Shown: positions 9,727 to 18,709, numbered from the stretch's first letter. The stretch is 46,681 bases of DNA from CAYLZN01 sp964387935 (GCA_964387935.1 CAYLZN010000008.1:1-46681), one strand, 5' to 3'. Made by a program: numbers and translations. The notes: generated from the sequence alone by a model not told the origin.

Positions 9727-12260
9727 GACACGGTGCTCCCAGTGCAGTGGGTGAGGTCATTGGCGGTGCCGGGGCCCTGCCGCACGAGGACGAGCACGAG
9801 TGAGAAACGCTCCTCGAGCGCCGGGGTGTTTTCGTCCGTCGCCGTGCCGCACTGCTGATTCCGCACCGTGTGCCCCCTCGTGACGACGGGGACTCGCGCA
9901 CCGGGCCGCTGGTCATACAGACCGAACAGCGAGGGTTGCCTGGGCCGTTCACCCTCGCGACGGTCCCTGCCAGGGTCAACTGCTGATCGCGCGGTCACCT
10001 GGTTGAAGCGGCGCCATTGCTCTGCCGAGGCCTGCCATCGCGAGGTCACGTGCGTCCGGCTCGAGGCGACGAGGTGGGCAGCCAGCCCGTGGAGGTGCCG
10101 CTCGACGAAGCGAACGGCCTCGGCGCGCGTCCGGAAGCGTGGCACCGGCACCGGGATGTGCAGGGCCAACGCCGCCCGATCCACTAGGGTTGCGTCCGGC
10201 GTCGTCAGGCACCCCTCGACGATCGCGACCATGCCCGACCATTGGCCGCGATGCCTGCGCCTGGGAAGCAGACCGACCAGAGGGCGACGTCCGTCCACCA
10301 TTCCCTGAGCGCGATCGAGGACTGTCGTCAACAGCGGCTGGGCCCCCTGACCTGTGTGCCCCCTCGAGCCTCGCTCCAGGGAGCGGAGCGCCTCGCGCTG
10401 GGCTCGAAGCGACTGGCTCGCCAGGTGTGCGTCCGCCTCGTACGGCGCGGGCCCCGGCAGGTCGATCGCCCGCGATGCGGGGCGCAGTCTGGCGAGCAGT
10501 TCCCGCTCGAGTCGGCAGTCGGACACCAGGGCGAGGGCGTGCACGCGGCGCCGTTGTCCCAGGCGCTCCAGCCGACCGATGCGCTGCTCGAGGCGCCCCG
10601 CTCGCCATGGCAGGTCGAGCATGACGACGAGCCGGCAGCGTTGGTGGAGGTTCAGGCCATCGCTGGCCACGTCGGTTGACAGCAGCAGGCGCGTGCGCCC
10701 GCGCGTGAAGCGCTCGATCACCTGCTGGCGTTCCGAAGGGCCCAGGGCGCCGTGCAGGACATCGACATCCCGCAGGTCACGCAACTGGCCGGCGAAGTGC
10801 AGCAGCGTGTCCCGGTACTCGGTGAAGGCGAGCACGGGCTCGTCGGCACGAAGCACGAGTCTGCGCAAGCGCGTGAGCTTGCGCTCGCTCCTGGCGGCCG
10901 TTCGCGCGGCATCGGTGAGCCGCGCCAGCCACGCGAGCTCGGCCCTGCGGTTGCCGAATCCAGGCGCCCGCAGCCAGTCGTCGGGCACGGCGTCGGTGAG
11001 TTCCAGCTCGAGGTCGAGGGGGAGCGGAAGGGCCAGTTGCGCCGGTTCGGCAGACGCGTCCGTGAGCAACTCGCGGCGACGGCCGGCGGTGGTGGCCAGA
11101 GCCCACGCACTCGAGGCTGCACGCTTCCGCATGACATGGAGCGCCAGCCGCACGGCCATCTCCTGAGTGCCGGTCAGTTCCCGCTCGACTCGCGCCGTGT
11201 ATTGGTCCAGCAAGTCCTGCAGGTGCAGGTGCTCGGCACCCGGCCGCACGCGCAGGACCTTCCATCGCCTGGGCGGCACCAGAGGGGCGGCCGCTGCGCG
11301 GGTGCGGCGGAAGACGAGGGGCGACGCCTCACCCGGGCGTGCCCCCAGGGCCATCAGCGCCTGCATCCTGGCCGGGTCCTCGTCTGGGGGCGTGGCGGTG
11401 AGAAGCAGGACGCCGCCGGCGCGGCGCGCCACGGTGTCGGCGAGCGTGGCGCGTTCGGTGCCGACGCCAAGTGCATGCGCCTCGTCGACGACGACGACGT
11501 CCCACGGCTGCTGGTCGGGCCCCGGCAGGACCTCACCACGTTTGGCGAAGTCCCAGGAGCAGACGAGGAGCGGGACGGTCGTCCACGGGTTGACGTCCGC
11601 CGGCAGCGTCTGGGCGCCCTGCGTCACCCAGCCGAGGTCGGCCACAACGGCGTTCCGCCCGAAGCGCGACGCCAACTCCTGGCACCACTGAGCACGCAGG
11701 CCCGCCGGCGTCAGGATGAGCACGTGGGCCCAGGGCCGACGGGTGAGCACTTCATTGACGATGAGGCCGGCCTCGATCGTCTTTCCGAGGCCGACCCCGT
11801 CGGCGAGGAGGAGGCGCCGGGAGTGGCCGGCGAAGAAGGCCATCGCCGGTGCCAGTTGCCAGGGCAGCAGGTCGATGGCTGCGCCGGCCGCGCGCGAGGG
11901 GAGCGGCCACGCACGCGCGCTGACCGAGAGTGCCAGCATGACGCCCCGGGCGCGTCGCCACGATCCCCAGCGGCATCGGGTAGCGGGCTCGATGGGCTCG
12001 AGGCGATCGAACGGCTCGATGAGCGTGCGCTCCAGGCCTGCAGGCGGCGGATCGACTCGGGCGAGCCTGAAGGCCGTGCAGCCGTCTCCACGGTCTACCG
12101 CGATGACGCGCCACATGGCGCCGCGCGCGCCGACAAGGGCAGAGGGTCCTCGTCTCGTGGCAGTTTCTGCAGCGGCGGCGGCGGGCGACGTTGCAGGGAA
12201 TGCCTGTCCGAAGGTCGCGTTGGCTGGCGTTGTGTGGGATTGAGCGTCCATGTGTGCCAT
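9723..12260 (-). CDS. SNF2-type helicase, DrmD-like
   Basis: A protein of 845 residues. Helicase motifs appear in order: Q-like IDLLPWQLAPAMAFF, Walker A LLADGVGLGKTIEAGLI (about residue 153), VVVDEAHALG (DEAH, about 257), LLTATP, FTEYRDTLLHF, STDVASDGLNLHQRC and RIGRLERLGQRR (motif VI, about 557). The short HALALVSDCRLERELLARL stretch and a C-terminal domain without a recognisable nuclease or phospholipase D motif complete it. It should be a DNA translocase. The start at 12260 (MAHMDAQ) is uncertain, as no clear ribosome site is present. The next ATG at 12116 would remove part of a conserved-looking N-terminal domain (ALVGARGAMWRVIAVDRG). The stop overlaps the methylase GTG, so both are made from one message, as for drmD and drmMI. 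Confidence 0.85.
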   Translation of the reverse strand: MAHMDAQSHTTPANATFGQAFPATSPAAAAAETATRRGPSALVGARGAMWRVIAVDRGDGCTAFRLARVDPPPAGLERTLIEPFDRLEPIEPATRCRWGSWRRARGVMLALSVSARAWPLPSRAAGAAIDLLPWQLAPAMAFFAGHSRRLLLADGVGLGKTIEAGLIVNEVLTRRPWAHVLILTPAGLRAQWCQELASRFGRNAVVADLGWVTQGAQTLPADVNPWTTVPLLVCSWDFAKRGEVLPGPDQQPWDVVVVDEAHALGVGTERATLADTVARRAGGVLLLTATPPDEDPARMQALMALGARPGEASPLVFRRTRAAAAPLVPPRRWKVLRVRPGAEHLHLQDLLDQYTARVERELTGTQEMAVRLALHVMRKRAASSAWALATTAGRRRELLTDASAEPAQLALPLPLDLELELTDAVPDDWLRAPGFGNRRAELAWLARLTDAARTAARSERKLTRLRRLVLRADEPVLAFTEYRDTLLHFAGQLRDLRDVDVLHGALGPSERQQVIERFTRGRTRLLLSTDVASDGLNLHQRCRLVVMLDLPWRAGRLEQRIGRLERLGQRRRVHALALVSDCRLERELLARLRPASRAIDLPGPAPYEADAHLASQSLRAQREALRSLERGSRGHTGQGAQPLLTTVLDRAQGMVDGRRPLVGLLPRRRHRGQWSGMVAIVEGCLTTPDATLVDRAALALHIPVPVPRFRTRAEAVRFVERHLHGLAAHLVASSRTHVTSRWQASAEQWRRFNQVTARSAVDPGRDRREGERPRQPSLFGLYDQRPGARVPVVTRGHTVRNQQCGTATDENTPALEERFSLVLVLVRQGPGTANDLTHCTGSTVS

Positions 12261-12348
12261 ACAGGGGCAAGGGATGTGCCGCGACCGTTTCGGGTCGTCG
12301 GCGAGCAGAATGGGACCAGGAGGTGAAGTTGAGGGCGAGGCGGTAGTG

Positions 12349-12388
12349 GCGGACCGTGGGGCGGACCGTGGGGGGGCGGACCGTGGGG
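12349..12388. repeat. Three direct copies of GCGGACCGTGGG
   Basis: The 12-base unit begins at 12349, 12361 and 12376, with three extra G between the second and third copies. The last copy runs into the left arm of the palindrome at 12385. It lies in the gap between the helicase start and the end of the M14 peptidase gene. Confidence 0.85.
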
Positions 12389-12454
12389 TCAGGTCTTTAC
12401 TTTTAGCGTTTTGAGGCGTTTGCCCCAAAACGCTAAAAGTAAAGACCTGACCCC
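12385..12454. repeat. GGGGTC palindrome 1 (REP/MITE-like)
   Basis: Bases 12385-12413 and 12426-12454 form a perfect 29-base inverted repeat that begins GGGGTCAGGTCTTTAC, with a 12-base loop. The rest of the arm is unusually AT-rich for this window. Its outer edge is the first base position of the TAG stop of the M14 peptidase (12454-12456). The same head sequence recurs at 46597 and, in variant form, at 37741. Such elements resemble REP sequences mobilised by RAYT/IS200-type transposases (inference; no transposase is in the window). It could also end transcription of the peptidase gene. Confidence 0.85.
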
Positions 12455-15102
12455 TAATACAGCGCGTTGAACAACAGCCTGAAGGTGGCGTGGGCCTGCG
12501 CACGGTGCTGCACGCGGAACCCGAACAGCACCACGCGTCCCGCGCCGACTCGCGCCTCGAGCGCCGCGCCCTTCTCAGCCATGAGCTCCGGGCCCTCGAG
12601 CCAGCCACTCAGCAGGGGATTGCCAGACCCGTAGCGCGCCACGAGACGCACGGCCGGAACAGCGGCCCCGGAGGCGCCTTGCGTCGGCTCGTACGCGGAT
12701 CCCATCGCGAAGAACGCCGCCGTGTCTTCCGGCAGTCCGAACGACAGCGGGTGTGCCGGGTCGAGCCGAATCCGCACCAGCGATCCCGGACAGAAGAACT
12801 GCTCCGCCGGCAACCCCGCCACGGTGTCCTTCAGCGGTAGTCCCAGCGCGTCCACGATCAGGCCACACGACGAGTCGAGGCACACCAGCGTGCCCCCGGC
12901 ACGCACGAACGCCGCCAGCGCGTCCACGCCCTCGCGCCCGATTCCGCCGCTGTACCGCTCCGGCACGGTCCCCGGGGCGTGCCCCGTCATCAGCCGTTCT
13001 GGCTGGGCATCCGGCAGGACGATTACGTCGACGCGCTCGCGGAGCCTCCCGCCCCTGATGTCTGCATCGAAGAGCGAGACGTATGGGAACTCGTAGCGCT
13101 CGAGCAGCCATCGAGTCCATCCCTCGTCGATATTCTCGACCCATGGCTTGTAGAGCCCAAGTCGTGCCGTTCCCACGGGGGCCACCGTGCGCGGCGTCTT
13201 CCCCCGGGCGCCCACGGCGGTCAGCCCAAGCTCGCGGACTACTCGCGGCACCAGGGTCCGCGTCGTGGCCGACGCGGACACGACGAGCGTCCCAGCCGGG
13301 TACCGGACACCAAGCGCGTCGACCGGTTCGAGGGTCCAGGACACGGGCACACCCGCTGCGCGCAGCCGGTTGATCGCCAGAGCGCCGCTGTTGCCTCTCG
13401 CATCGACGAGGTAGTACGAAGGACGGCTCTCCCCGAAGACGCGTCCTGGCGCGATGGCGGCGCGCTCCAGCTTCGACATCACCGGCAACTCGAACGACGT
13501 CGGCACCGCGTCCACCTTGACGCCCATCTGCAGCGGCAGCGTCCAGCCGGCCACGTCGTAGGGCCGCTCGGGCGGCCCCTTCGGCACGAGGCGACGCACC
13601 GGGTACTCCTGTCGCTCGAGCAGCGTCTTCACGTACGCGCGGAATGGCTGCGCCATCAGCACGATCGCCGTGCCCGCCGGGTAGTCGCGACCGTTCGCGA
13701 GGAACGGCTCGCTCGCCTGGTGGACCTCGACGGCGCCTCCAATCAGCAGGTCCACGAGCGCAGCCGCGCTGTGCGGGTCGTGCTGGTCGGGCGGAATTAG
13801 AAAGGCGTAGGGCCCGCCGGCCTCCCCCGCGTCCACGGCCCGCCGGCCCATCACGTAGAAGTTCTCCAGCAGTTCCCGCCGGTATCGCGACGCGCCGTCC
13901 AGCAGGCCCCGCACCGCGCTGAGGTTGTAGTCGACGATGTCCCGCAGGCGCCAGGTGCCGCCAGGCCATGGGTTCGGGAAGTTGACCTGGGGCCGGTAGT
14001 CCGGCAGGCCCCGCGGGGTGCCCGCCAGTTCGCCGGGCTTGATCTCGACTGGCAGCGCGAGCCGCGCCGAGGCCACCTCCGACAGCAGGCAGACGGTGTT
14101 GTGCCCGAGCGGAGCCGAATCCTCGTAGCCAGGCCAGTAGTAATCAAACAGGGCGTTCTGAATCACGCCAGCGCGCCCGTCGCGCTCGAGCTGCAGCGCC
14201 ATGGCATGGCCCAGCAGGCCCGCGGCCCGCCACAGCAGGGGGTCGGAGTTGAGATCGAGGGGATCGTAGTTCGGCGGCACGAAGAACCGCGGCCCACGCG
14301 GGCCCATCTGGTGCATGGTCAGGAACACCTGCGGGTGCCAGACACGGTAGAAGAACTGCGCGAGCCGCTGGTTCTCCACGAGGTTCAGCATGAAGGCGTC
14401 GCGGTTGATATCGTGCCCGGCGTACTTGTGGTACAGCCAGGGCATCGGGGCGGCGTCGAACGGCGTGCCGCGGTTCTCCTCGAACCAGTTCACGACCAGC
14501 CGATGGCCGTCGGGGTTGAGCGACGGAATGATGACGATGACCAGCGAGTCGAGCAGCGTACGCATCGCCGGCGTCTCGAGCGTGGCCAGTTCGTACAACA
14601 GGTCGTTGACCGCCTGTGTGGCGCCGATCTCGGTGGCGTGGATGCTCGCGCCGATCGCCAGCACCAGGGGCTGTCGCTCGACGAGCCCGCGCACCTGGTC
14701 GGCACCGAGCGTCCGCGGATCGGCCAGCCGCAGGTTGTTGCGCCGGATCTCCTCGAGCCGCACGATGTTCTCCGGCGAGCTCACGATGGCCGCGATGTAG
14801 GGCTGACCCTCGGTGGTGGAGCCCAGCGAAGCGAGTTCCACACGGGGAGATTCGTCGGCCACCCGTCGGAAGTAGCGCTCGATGTCGACCCACGTCGCCA
14901 GCCGGCCGTCGGCGCCCATGGGAAATCCGAAGAAGATTTCGGGGCGCACGACCACCGCGTCGGGAGGGGCCGCCGCGGGCTGCGCCTCCGATGCCGGTTG
15001 GGCGCCCGCGGGGTGGAAGCCTCCAGAGGCGAACAACCACCAGGTGGTGAAGACGAGCGTCAGGCGAGCGGTGTGACGGAATGACATCGGCAGGCTGATC
15101 AT
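12454..15102 (-). CDS. Secreted M14-family zinc metallopeptidase
   Basis: The product has 882 residues. A signal peptide is visible (LTLVFTTWWLFASGGFHPAGAQ, cut near residue 30). The M14 carboxypeptidase domain holds the zinc motif in GASIHATEIGATQAVNDLL (HxxE), then VIIPSLNPDGH, HDINRDAFMLNLVENQR and LTMHQMGPRGPRFF with the third-ligand histidine. The C-terminal half (about residues 450-882) holds a Rossmann or glutamine-amidotransferase-like fold with VIVLPDAQ, ALAAFVRAGGTLVCLDSS and RVVLFGFRVQHRAQAHATFRLLFNALY, a common arrangement in large M14 proteins of soil bacteria. The start at 15102 was chosen because the earlier part of the frame has no protein character; 15087 is an alternative. 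It probably degrades or trims peptides outside the cytoplasm. Its stop codon abuts palindrome 1. Confidence 0.85.
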   Translation of the reverse strand: MISLPMSFRHTARLTLVFTTWWLFASGGFHPAGAQPASEAQPAAAPPDAVVVRPEIFFGFPMGADGRLATWVDIERYFRRVADESPRVELASLGSTTEGQPYIAAIVSSPENIVRLEEIRRNNLRLADPRTLGADQVRGLVERQPLVLAIGASIHATEIGATQAVNDLLYELATLETPAMRTLLDSLVIVIIPSLNPDGHRLVVNWFEENRGTPFDAAPMPWLYHKYAGHDINRDAFMLNLVENQRLAQFFYRVWHPQVFLTMHQMGPRGPRFFVPPNYDPLDLNSDPLLWRAAGLLGHAMALQLERDGRAGVIQNALFDYYWPGYEDSAPLGHNTVCLLSEVASARLALPVEIKPGELAGTPRGLPDYRPQVNFPNPWPGGTWRLRDIVDYNLSAVRGLLDGASRYRRELLENFYVMGRRAVDAGEAGGPYAFLIPPDQHDPHSAAALVDLLIGGAVEVHQASEPFLANGRDYPAGTAIVLMAQPFRAYVKTLLERQEYPVRRLVPKGPPERPYDVAGWTLPLQMGVKVDAVPTSFELPVMSKLERAAIAPGRVFGESRPSYYLVDARGNSGALAINRLRAAGVPVSWTLEPVDALGVRYPAGTLVVSASATTRTLVPRVVRELGLTAVGARGKTPRTVAPVGTARLGLYKPWVENIDEGWTRWLLERYEFPYVSLFDADIRGGRLRERVDVIVLPDAQPERLMTGHAPGTVPERYSGGIGREGVDALAAFVRAGGTLVCLDSSCGLIVDALGLPLKDTVAGLPAEQFFCPGSLVRIRLDPAHPLSFGLPEDTAAFFAMGSAYEPTQGASGAAVPAVRLVARYGSGNPLLSGWLEGPELMAEKGAALEARVGAGRVVLFGFRVQHRAQAHATFRLLFNALY

Positions 15103-15155
15103 AGCGGACCGCCACCCCGCCGCGCCCGCAGTCCACCGCAGTGGCCTGACCGAGC

Positions 15156-15440
15156 TCAGGCGCGCGAGGCGTCGAGGGGCACGAGTTCGGCGACGGTGGC
15201 GCCGAGGTGGCTCTCGGCCGCATCGTCGAACCGAGCCACGCGCGGATGCGACGCGAGCACGCGATGCACGGTCGCCCGCTGTATTCCAATCCCCCGCCCG
15301 TGGATGAGTCTCACCTCGCGGAACCCCCGTTGCCAGGCCTCCTCCACGTACTCGCGCACCACGTCCGGCACGTCGCGTGGCGCGAACGCGTGAAGGTCGA
15401 GCCTGTCCTCGATGGGCACCCGAACGGGTTCGTCGGTCAT
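15156..15440 (-). CDS. Smr-domain protein
   Basis: A 94-residue protein that is little more than one Smr domain. The signature LDLHAFAPRDVPDVVREYVEEAW (about residues 14-36) is followed by VRLIHGRGIGIQRATVHRVL with the HGxGxG motif, then LGATVAELVPL. Stand-alone Smr proteins are the same fold as the C-terminal domain of MutS2. They are known or suspected to be nucleases acting on DNA or on mRNA of stalled ribosomes. The ATG overlaps the stop of the preceding beta-propeller gene by four bases, so it is the last gene of the queF cluster. Its substrate is unknown. Confidence 0.85.
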   Translation of the reverse strand: MTDEPVRVPIEDRLDLHAFAPRDVPDVVREYVEEAWQRGFREVRLIHGRGIGIQRATVHRVLASHPRVARFDDAAESHLGATVAELVPLDASRA

Positions 15441-16525
15441 GGGGTTCCCGCCGAGGGCAGGGGACGGACCACCGACGGCGAGGCTGCCGCACGCACGAAG
15501 AGACGGGGCGTCTGTTGCGGGCGTTCAGCGACCGGACTGAGCCACACGTGCATGGCGTCCTCGGGCAGCCCGCGCTCCTCCAGGAATCCGTAGAGGACGT
15601 GATCGTTGTCCAGCCACTCCACCTGGTCGTCTATGCTGCGGTGTTCGACGAGCGGCCAGTCCCGCAGCGTCGCCAGCTCCAGCACGTGGAGTCGCCACTC
15701 GGCCGTGCCCTCCACGCGGCGCTTGTAGACGATGCGGGCATCGTCGGGGGAGAGCGACGGACACTCCACGTTCTCGCGCATCACGCGGAGCGTTCGGGCG
15801 CGGACATCGCCCTCAACGAGGTAGGTCCTGCCATCGGTGGCAAGGGTCGCGTAGAAGCGATTCGCGTCGCGCGCAAACGTCACACCCCAGAAATTGAAGT
15901 CCGCCGCCTTGATCGGCCGCCCGTCCCGGAGGGTAACGAACTGCTCGAGGTCTGGCATGGCCTGCCCGCTCGTCATGTCGATGAGGTGCGTCCGGGTCGA
16001 GAAACTGCTGCTCGCGTAGCTTTCTCCTGCGACGAACACCGTCGACGCCGCCAGCGTTTCGTCACGCGACAAACGCGCGCGACTGGGCACGCCGGCGAGC
16101 GGCACCGTGTACCGCACCTCCAGCCCTTCCCCGACGAGCAAGGCGAAGCCCGGGGGCTGCAGGCTGGAACGGTTGTCGGACAGGCAGAGGCCGACGTGTT
16201 CGCCGATGGCCAGCCGTTCGCATTCGAGCGCGGTGACGACCCGCTCATCGTCCGGCCGCTCGACAGAGGCCACGACGACACGGCCGAATTCGCTGCCCCG
16301 GTAGCTGCGGAAGTAGAGGTGTGGGGCCCGCTTCAGGGTCTCGAGCGTGACCGTCTGCGTTGGACTGGAAGAAAGCTCGGGCACGCCTGGCCCGGAGGGC
16401 GCGTGCGCGCCGGACCGCTCCCGCACGGCGATGTACGCGACCACACCCGCCACGCACGCGACCGTGAACAGCGCCAGGCCCACGACCCGCCGGACACTCG
16501 CTGTCGCGTTCGATGACTCAGGCAC
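15437..16525 (-). CDS. Membrane-anchored beta-propeller (TolB-like) protein
   Basis: A protein of 362 residues with an N-terminal membrane segment (RRVVGLALFTVACVAGVVAYIAV, about residues 12-34) and a proline- and serine-rich linker. A set of repeated beta blades follows, such as ECPSLSPDDARIVYKRRVEG and WRLHVLELATLRDWPL and QVEWLDNDHVLYGFL. The Sx(S/D)PDxxRIVY pattern is the mark of TolB/WD40-like propeller blades. It is probably exported and anchored outside the inner membrane, with a binding role. No catalytic residues can be named. It overlaps the MFS gene upstream by eight bases and the Smr gene downstream by four. Confidence 0.72.
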   Translation of the reverse strand: MPESSNATASVRRVVGLALFTVACVAGVVAYIAVRERSGAHAPSGPGVPELSSSPTQTVTLETLKRAPHLYFRSYRGSEFGRVVVASVERPDDERVVTALECERLAIGEHVGLCLSDNRSSLQPPGFALLVGEGLEVRYTVPLAGVPSRARLSRDETLAASTVFVAGESYASSSFSTRTHLIDMTSGQAMPDLEQFVTLRDGRPIKAADFNFWGVTFARDANRFYATLATDGRTYLVEGDVRARTLRVMRENVECPSLSPDDARIVYKRRVEGTAEWRLHVLELATLRDWPLVEHRSIDDQVEWLDNDHVLYGFLEERGLPEDAMHVWLSPVAERPQQTPRLFVRAAASPSVVRPLPSAGTP

Positions 16526-17789
16526 GGGTGCCCTCCCGGCGAACGCCGACCAGCACGGCCCACACGAGGACCAGCGTGACGGCCAGGCTGACTGCGAACA
16601 CCGCCACCGCCGTCGCGGCTGCGTAGCGGCTCCAGAGCCATCCGAAGCCCAGGCTGGCCACCACGCGTCCCATGTTGTTCACGGTCGTCACGAGCGACAG
16701 GCCAGTGCCCCGCAGCGTCGGGGGAAGCAGCGCGCTCGCGAGCGCCATCATGACGCCGTCGGTCGCCGCGTAGTAGACCCCGAGCAGGGCGACGCAGAGG
16801 ACGACGGCAGCGGCACCCGTCAGCCCGGACAGGAGCAGGCCATAGACCGCGAGCAGGACGGCGTAGCCGCCCACGATGACTCGCGCCCGCCCGACACGAT
16901 CGGCCAACCGTCCCATGGGCACCGCCAGGAGCAGGTAGACGGCGGGCGTCGCCACGAAGAGCAGGGGCAGGTAGGCTTCCGTGAACTGCAGGCGACGCTG
17001 CAGGACGAGATACAGGAACGCGTCACTGATAGTGAGGAGGCCGAGCGCGGCGCTGCTCGCGGCGAGCACCTGGAACCGGGGCTCGCGCAGGAGTCCGAGG
17101 GCATCCCTCCACGAGACGCGGGCGCGCGCCGCGGTCGCGGGGGCCACATCCGGGTTCCGCACGAACGTCAGGAGGACGGCGAGCCCGATGAGACCGAGCG
17201 CGAAGCTGACGACGAACACCACGTCGTAGGCGCCCGGCATGCCGCGGAGCAGCGCGAAGGCCACGAGGGGGCCGAGCAGGGCCCCGGCGGTATCGAGGGC
17301 GCGATGGACGCCGAACGCCGAGGCGAGGGCCTCGTGCCGGGCACTGAGCGAGATGAGGGCATCGCGCGGAGAAGTCCGAAGCCCCTTTCCCAGCCGATCG
17401 AGGGCCGTGACGCCGAGGATGCCCGGAGCGCTCCGGCCGACAAGGAGCAACCCGAGCCTCGATATGGCCGAGGTGAAGTAGCCGACGGCAGCCAGTTCCT
17501 TGTAGCGTACCCACCGATCGGCGAGCACACCGCTCGCGAGGCGGGCCAGGGCGGCCCCGCCCTGGTGAAGGCCATCGACGGCCCCGAAGGCCAGGGGCGA
17601 GAACTGCAGGTGCAGCACGAGGTAGACGGGGAACACACTCGTCACCATTTCGGAGGAGATGTCGGTGACGAGGCTCGTCAGGCCGAGAAACCAGACGTTC
17701 GGGCCGAAACCACGCCACCCGCCGGTCCGGACGGCGGGGTCGGACAGCGACTCGCGGAGCTCCGACCGGCCTGAGGCGACGTACATCAC
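16518..17789 (-). CDS. MFS transporter
   Basis: The product has 423 residues and about twelve membrane segments. The second-helix region LVTDISSEMVTSVFPVYLV and the loops ALDRLGKGLRTSPRDALIS and GRLADRVGRARVIVGGYAVLL are typical of a major facilitator subgroup widespread in bacteria. Its transported compound is not known to me. It begins eight bases after the queF stop, at a double ATG (17789 or 17786), and overlaps the propeller gene. The tight linkage to queF suggests co-expression, but a role in queuosine precursor transport is only a guess, as known transporters of that type belong to another family (YhhQ). Confidence 0.85.
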   Translation of the reverse strand: MMYVASGRSELRESLSDPAVRTGGWRGFGPNVWFLGLTSLVTDISSEMVTSVFPVYLVLHLQFSPLAFGAVDGLHQGGAALARLASGVLADRWVRYKELAAVGYFTSAISRLGLLLVGRSAPGILGVTALDRLGKGLRTSPRDALISLSARHEALASAFGVHRALDTAGALLGPLVAFALLRGMPGAYDVVFVVSFALGLIGLAVLLTFVRNPDVAPATAARARVSWRDALGLLREPRFQVLAASSAALGLLTISDAFLYLVLQRRLQFTEAYLPLLFVATPAVYLLLAVPMGRLADRVGRARVIVGGYAVLLAVYGLLLSGLTGAAAVVLCVALLGVYYAATDGVMMALASALLPPTLRGTGLSLVTTVNNMGRVVASLGFGWLWSRYAAATAVAVFAVSLAVTLVLVWAVLVGVRREGTRA

Positions 17790-17797
17790 GGGTGCGA

Positions 17798-18181
17798 TCA
17801 GGCGCCGGCGACCGACCCGTCGTGGCTGGCCGTCACGATGGAGCGCATCCCGCCGCGGATCGAAAACGTCCCGACGACCGTCATGCGTATCGGCGCACAG
17901 GCGGCCACCAGGTCGTCCAGCACCTGGTTGACGACCTGTTCGTAGAAGATGCCGCGGTTCCGGAACTCGAGGAAGTAGAACTTCAGGGATTTCAGTTCGA
18001 GACAGGTGGCCGCGGGCACGTAGCGGACCTCGATCTCACCGAAATCCGGGAGTCCGGTCATGGGGCAGACCGAGGTGAACTCGAGCACCCGGTGGCAGAT
18101 CTCGTAGGGGCGGCCGGGTCGGGGATTGGGGAATGTCTCGACGGTCGGGGCGGACACGGTGCCCGAAAGTGTAACATTCAT
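17798..18181 (-). CDS. queF: NADPH-dependent 7-cyano-7-deazaguanine reductase
   Basis: At 127 residues this is the short, single-domain QueF type. The nucleophile cysteine sits in FTSVCPMTGLPDFGEIEVRYVPA, and the substrate-binding glutamate in LELKSLKFYFLEFRNRGIFYEQVVN, followed by VVGTFSIRGG. The enzyme reduces the nitrile of preQ0 to the amine of preQ1 with two NADPH in tRNA queuosine synthesis. It is the first gene of a tight minus-strand cluster with the MFS, propeller and Smr genes. It is divergent from the HU gene. Other queuosine genes are not in the window. Confidence 0.93.
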   Translation of the reverse strand: MNVTLSGTVSAPTVETFPNPRPGRPYEICHRVLEFTSVCPMTGLPDFGEIEVRYVPAATCLELKSLKFYFLEFRNRGIFYEQVVNQVLDDLVAACAPIRMTVVGTFSIRGGMRSIVTASHDGSVAGA

Positions 18182-18215
18182 GGGCGAAACATCGTGTGTT
18201 TTGCCACCTCACGGA

Positions 18216-18244
18216 TTGACTTCCCGCGGGACGCGCGCTAGGAT
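18216..18244 (+). promoter_or_regulatory. Sigma-70-type promoter of the HU gene
   Basis: TTGACT (18216-18221) and TAGGAT (18239-18244) are separated by exactly 17 bases, which is the best sigma-70-like promoter in the window. The expected start near 18251 gives a leader of about 85 bases before the HU start codon. Confidence 0.75.
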
Positions 18245-18335
18245 ACGGCGGTTTTTATGAGTTTGGCCGTGTGACCGCACGCGCGCGCGGCACTGGCGGC
18301 CTGAGGTTCCATGGCGCGCACAACAGGGGGACGCG

Positions 18336-18635
18336 ATGGCTGAAGCCCGTAAAATGGGCAAAGTAGCGCTCTTCCGGTACTTCGCCGAGAAGTTCGATTG
18401 GAAGCTCGCGCAGGCGCGCGAGGTGTTCGACGAACTGGCGGCGCTGTCCGAGAAGGAGCTCAAGCGGAACGGCGAGTTCACCTTGCCTGGGATGGTCAAG
18501 CTCGTGGTGCAGAAGCGGAAGGCCCGCATGGGCCGCAACCCCGCGACCGGCGAGGCCATCAAGATCCCGGCCAAGACCGTCGTGAAGGCGCGCGTCGTCA
18601 AGCAGATGAAGGACGCCGTTCTCCCGCGCAAGTAA
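18336..18635 (+). CDS. HU/IHF-family DNA-binding protein
   Basis: The protein has 99 residues. The helical N-terminal half (FRYFAEKFDWKLAQAREVFDELAAL) is followed by the beta-arm and DNA-contact signature GEFTLPGMVKLVVQKRKARMGRNPATGEAIKIPAKTVVKAR, where GRNPxTGE is the hallmark of HU and IHF proteins. It bends and coats DNA in the nucleoid. The ATG has an AGGGGG ribosome site eight bases upstream. It has its own strong promoter and a perfect intrinsic terminator, as expected for an abundant protein. The N-terminus is somewhat divergent from classical HU, so a specialised paralogue is possible. Confidence 0.92.
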   Translation: MAEARKMGKVALFRYFAEKFDWKLAQAREVFDELAALSEKELKRNGEFTLPGMVKLVVQKRKARMGRNPATGEAIKIPAKTVVKARVVKQMKDAVLPRK

Positions 18636-18655
18636 GCGCTTCGATTGCGTGTGCA

Positions 18656-18696
18656 TCCGGCTGGTTCGTCACTGGCGACCAGCCGGATTTGTTTTG
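18656..18696 (+). terminator. Intrinsic terminator after the HU gene
   Basis: ATCCGGCTGGT (18656-18666) pairs perfectly with ACCAGCCGGAT (18679-18689) around a 12-base loop, followed by TTGTTTT. It lies 21 bases after the HU stop and 14 bases before the stop of the convergent kinase gene, so it may serve both strands. Confidence 0.88.
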
Positions 18697-18709
18697 TACC
18701 CCACGAGTC

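Noticed and set aside
6312..12260. Complete DISARM or restriction-modification system
   Set aside because: No drmA, drmB or drmC and no clear nuclease motif are present, so only a DISARM-like pair can be claimed.
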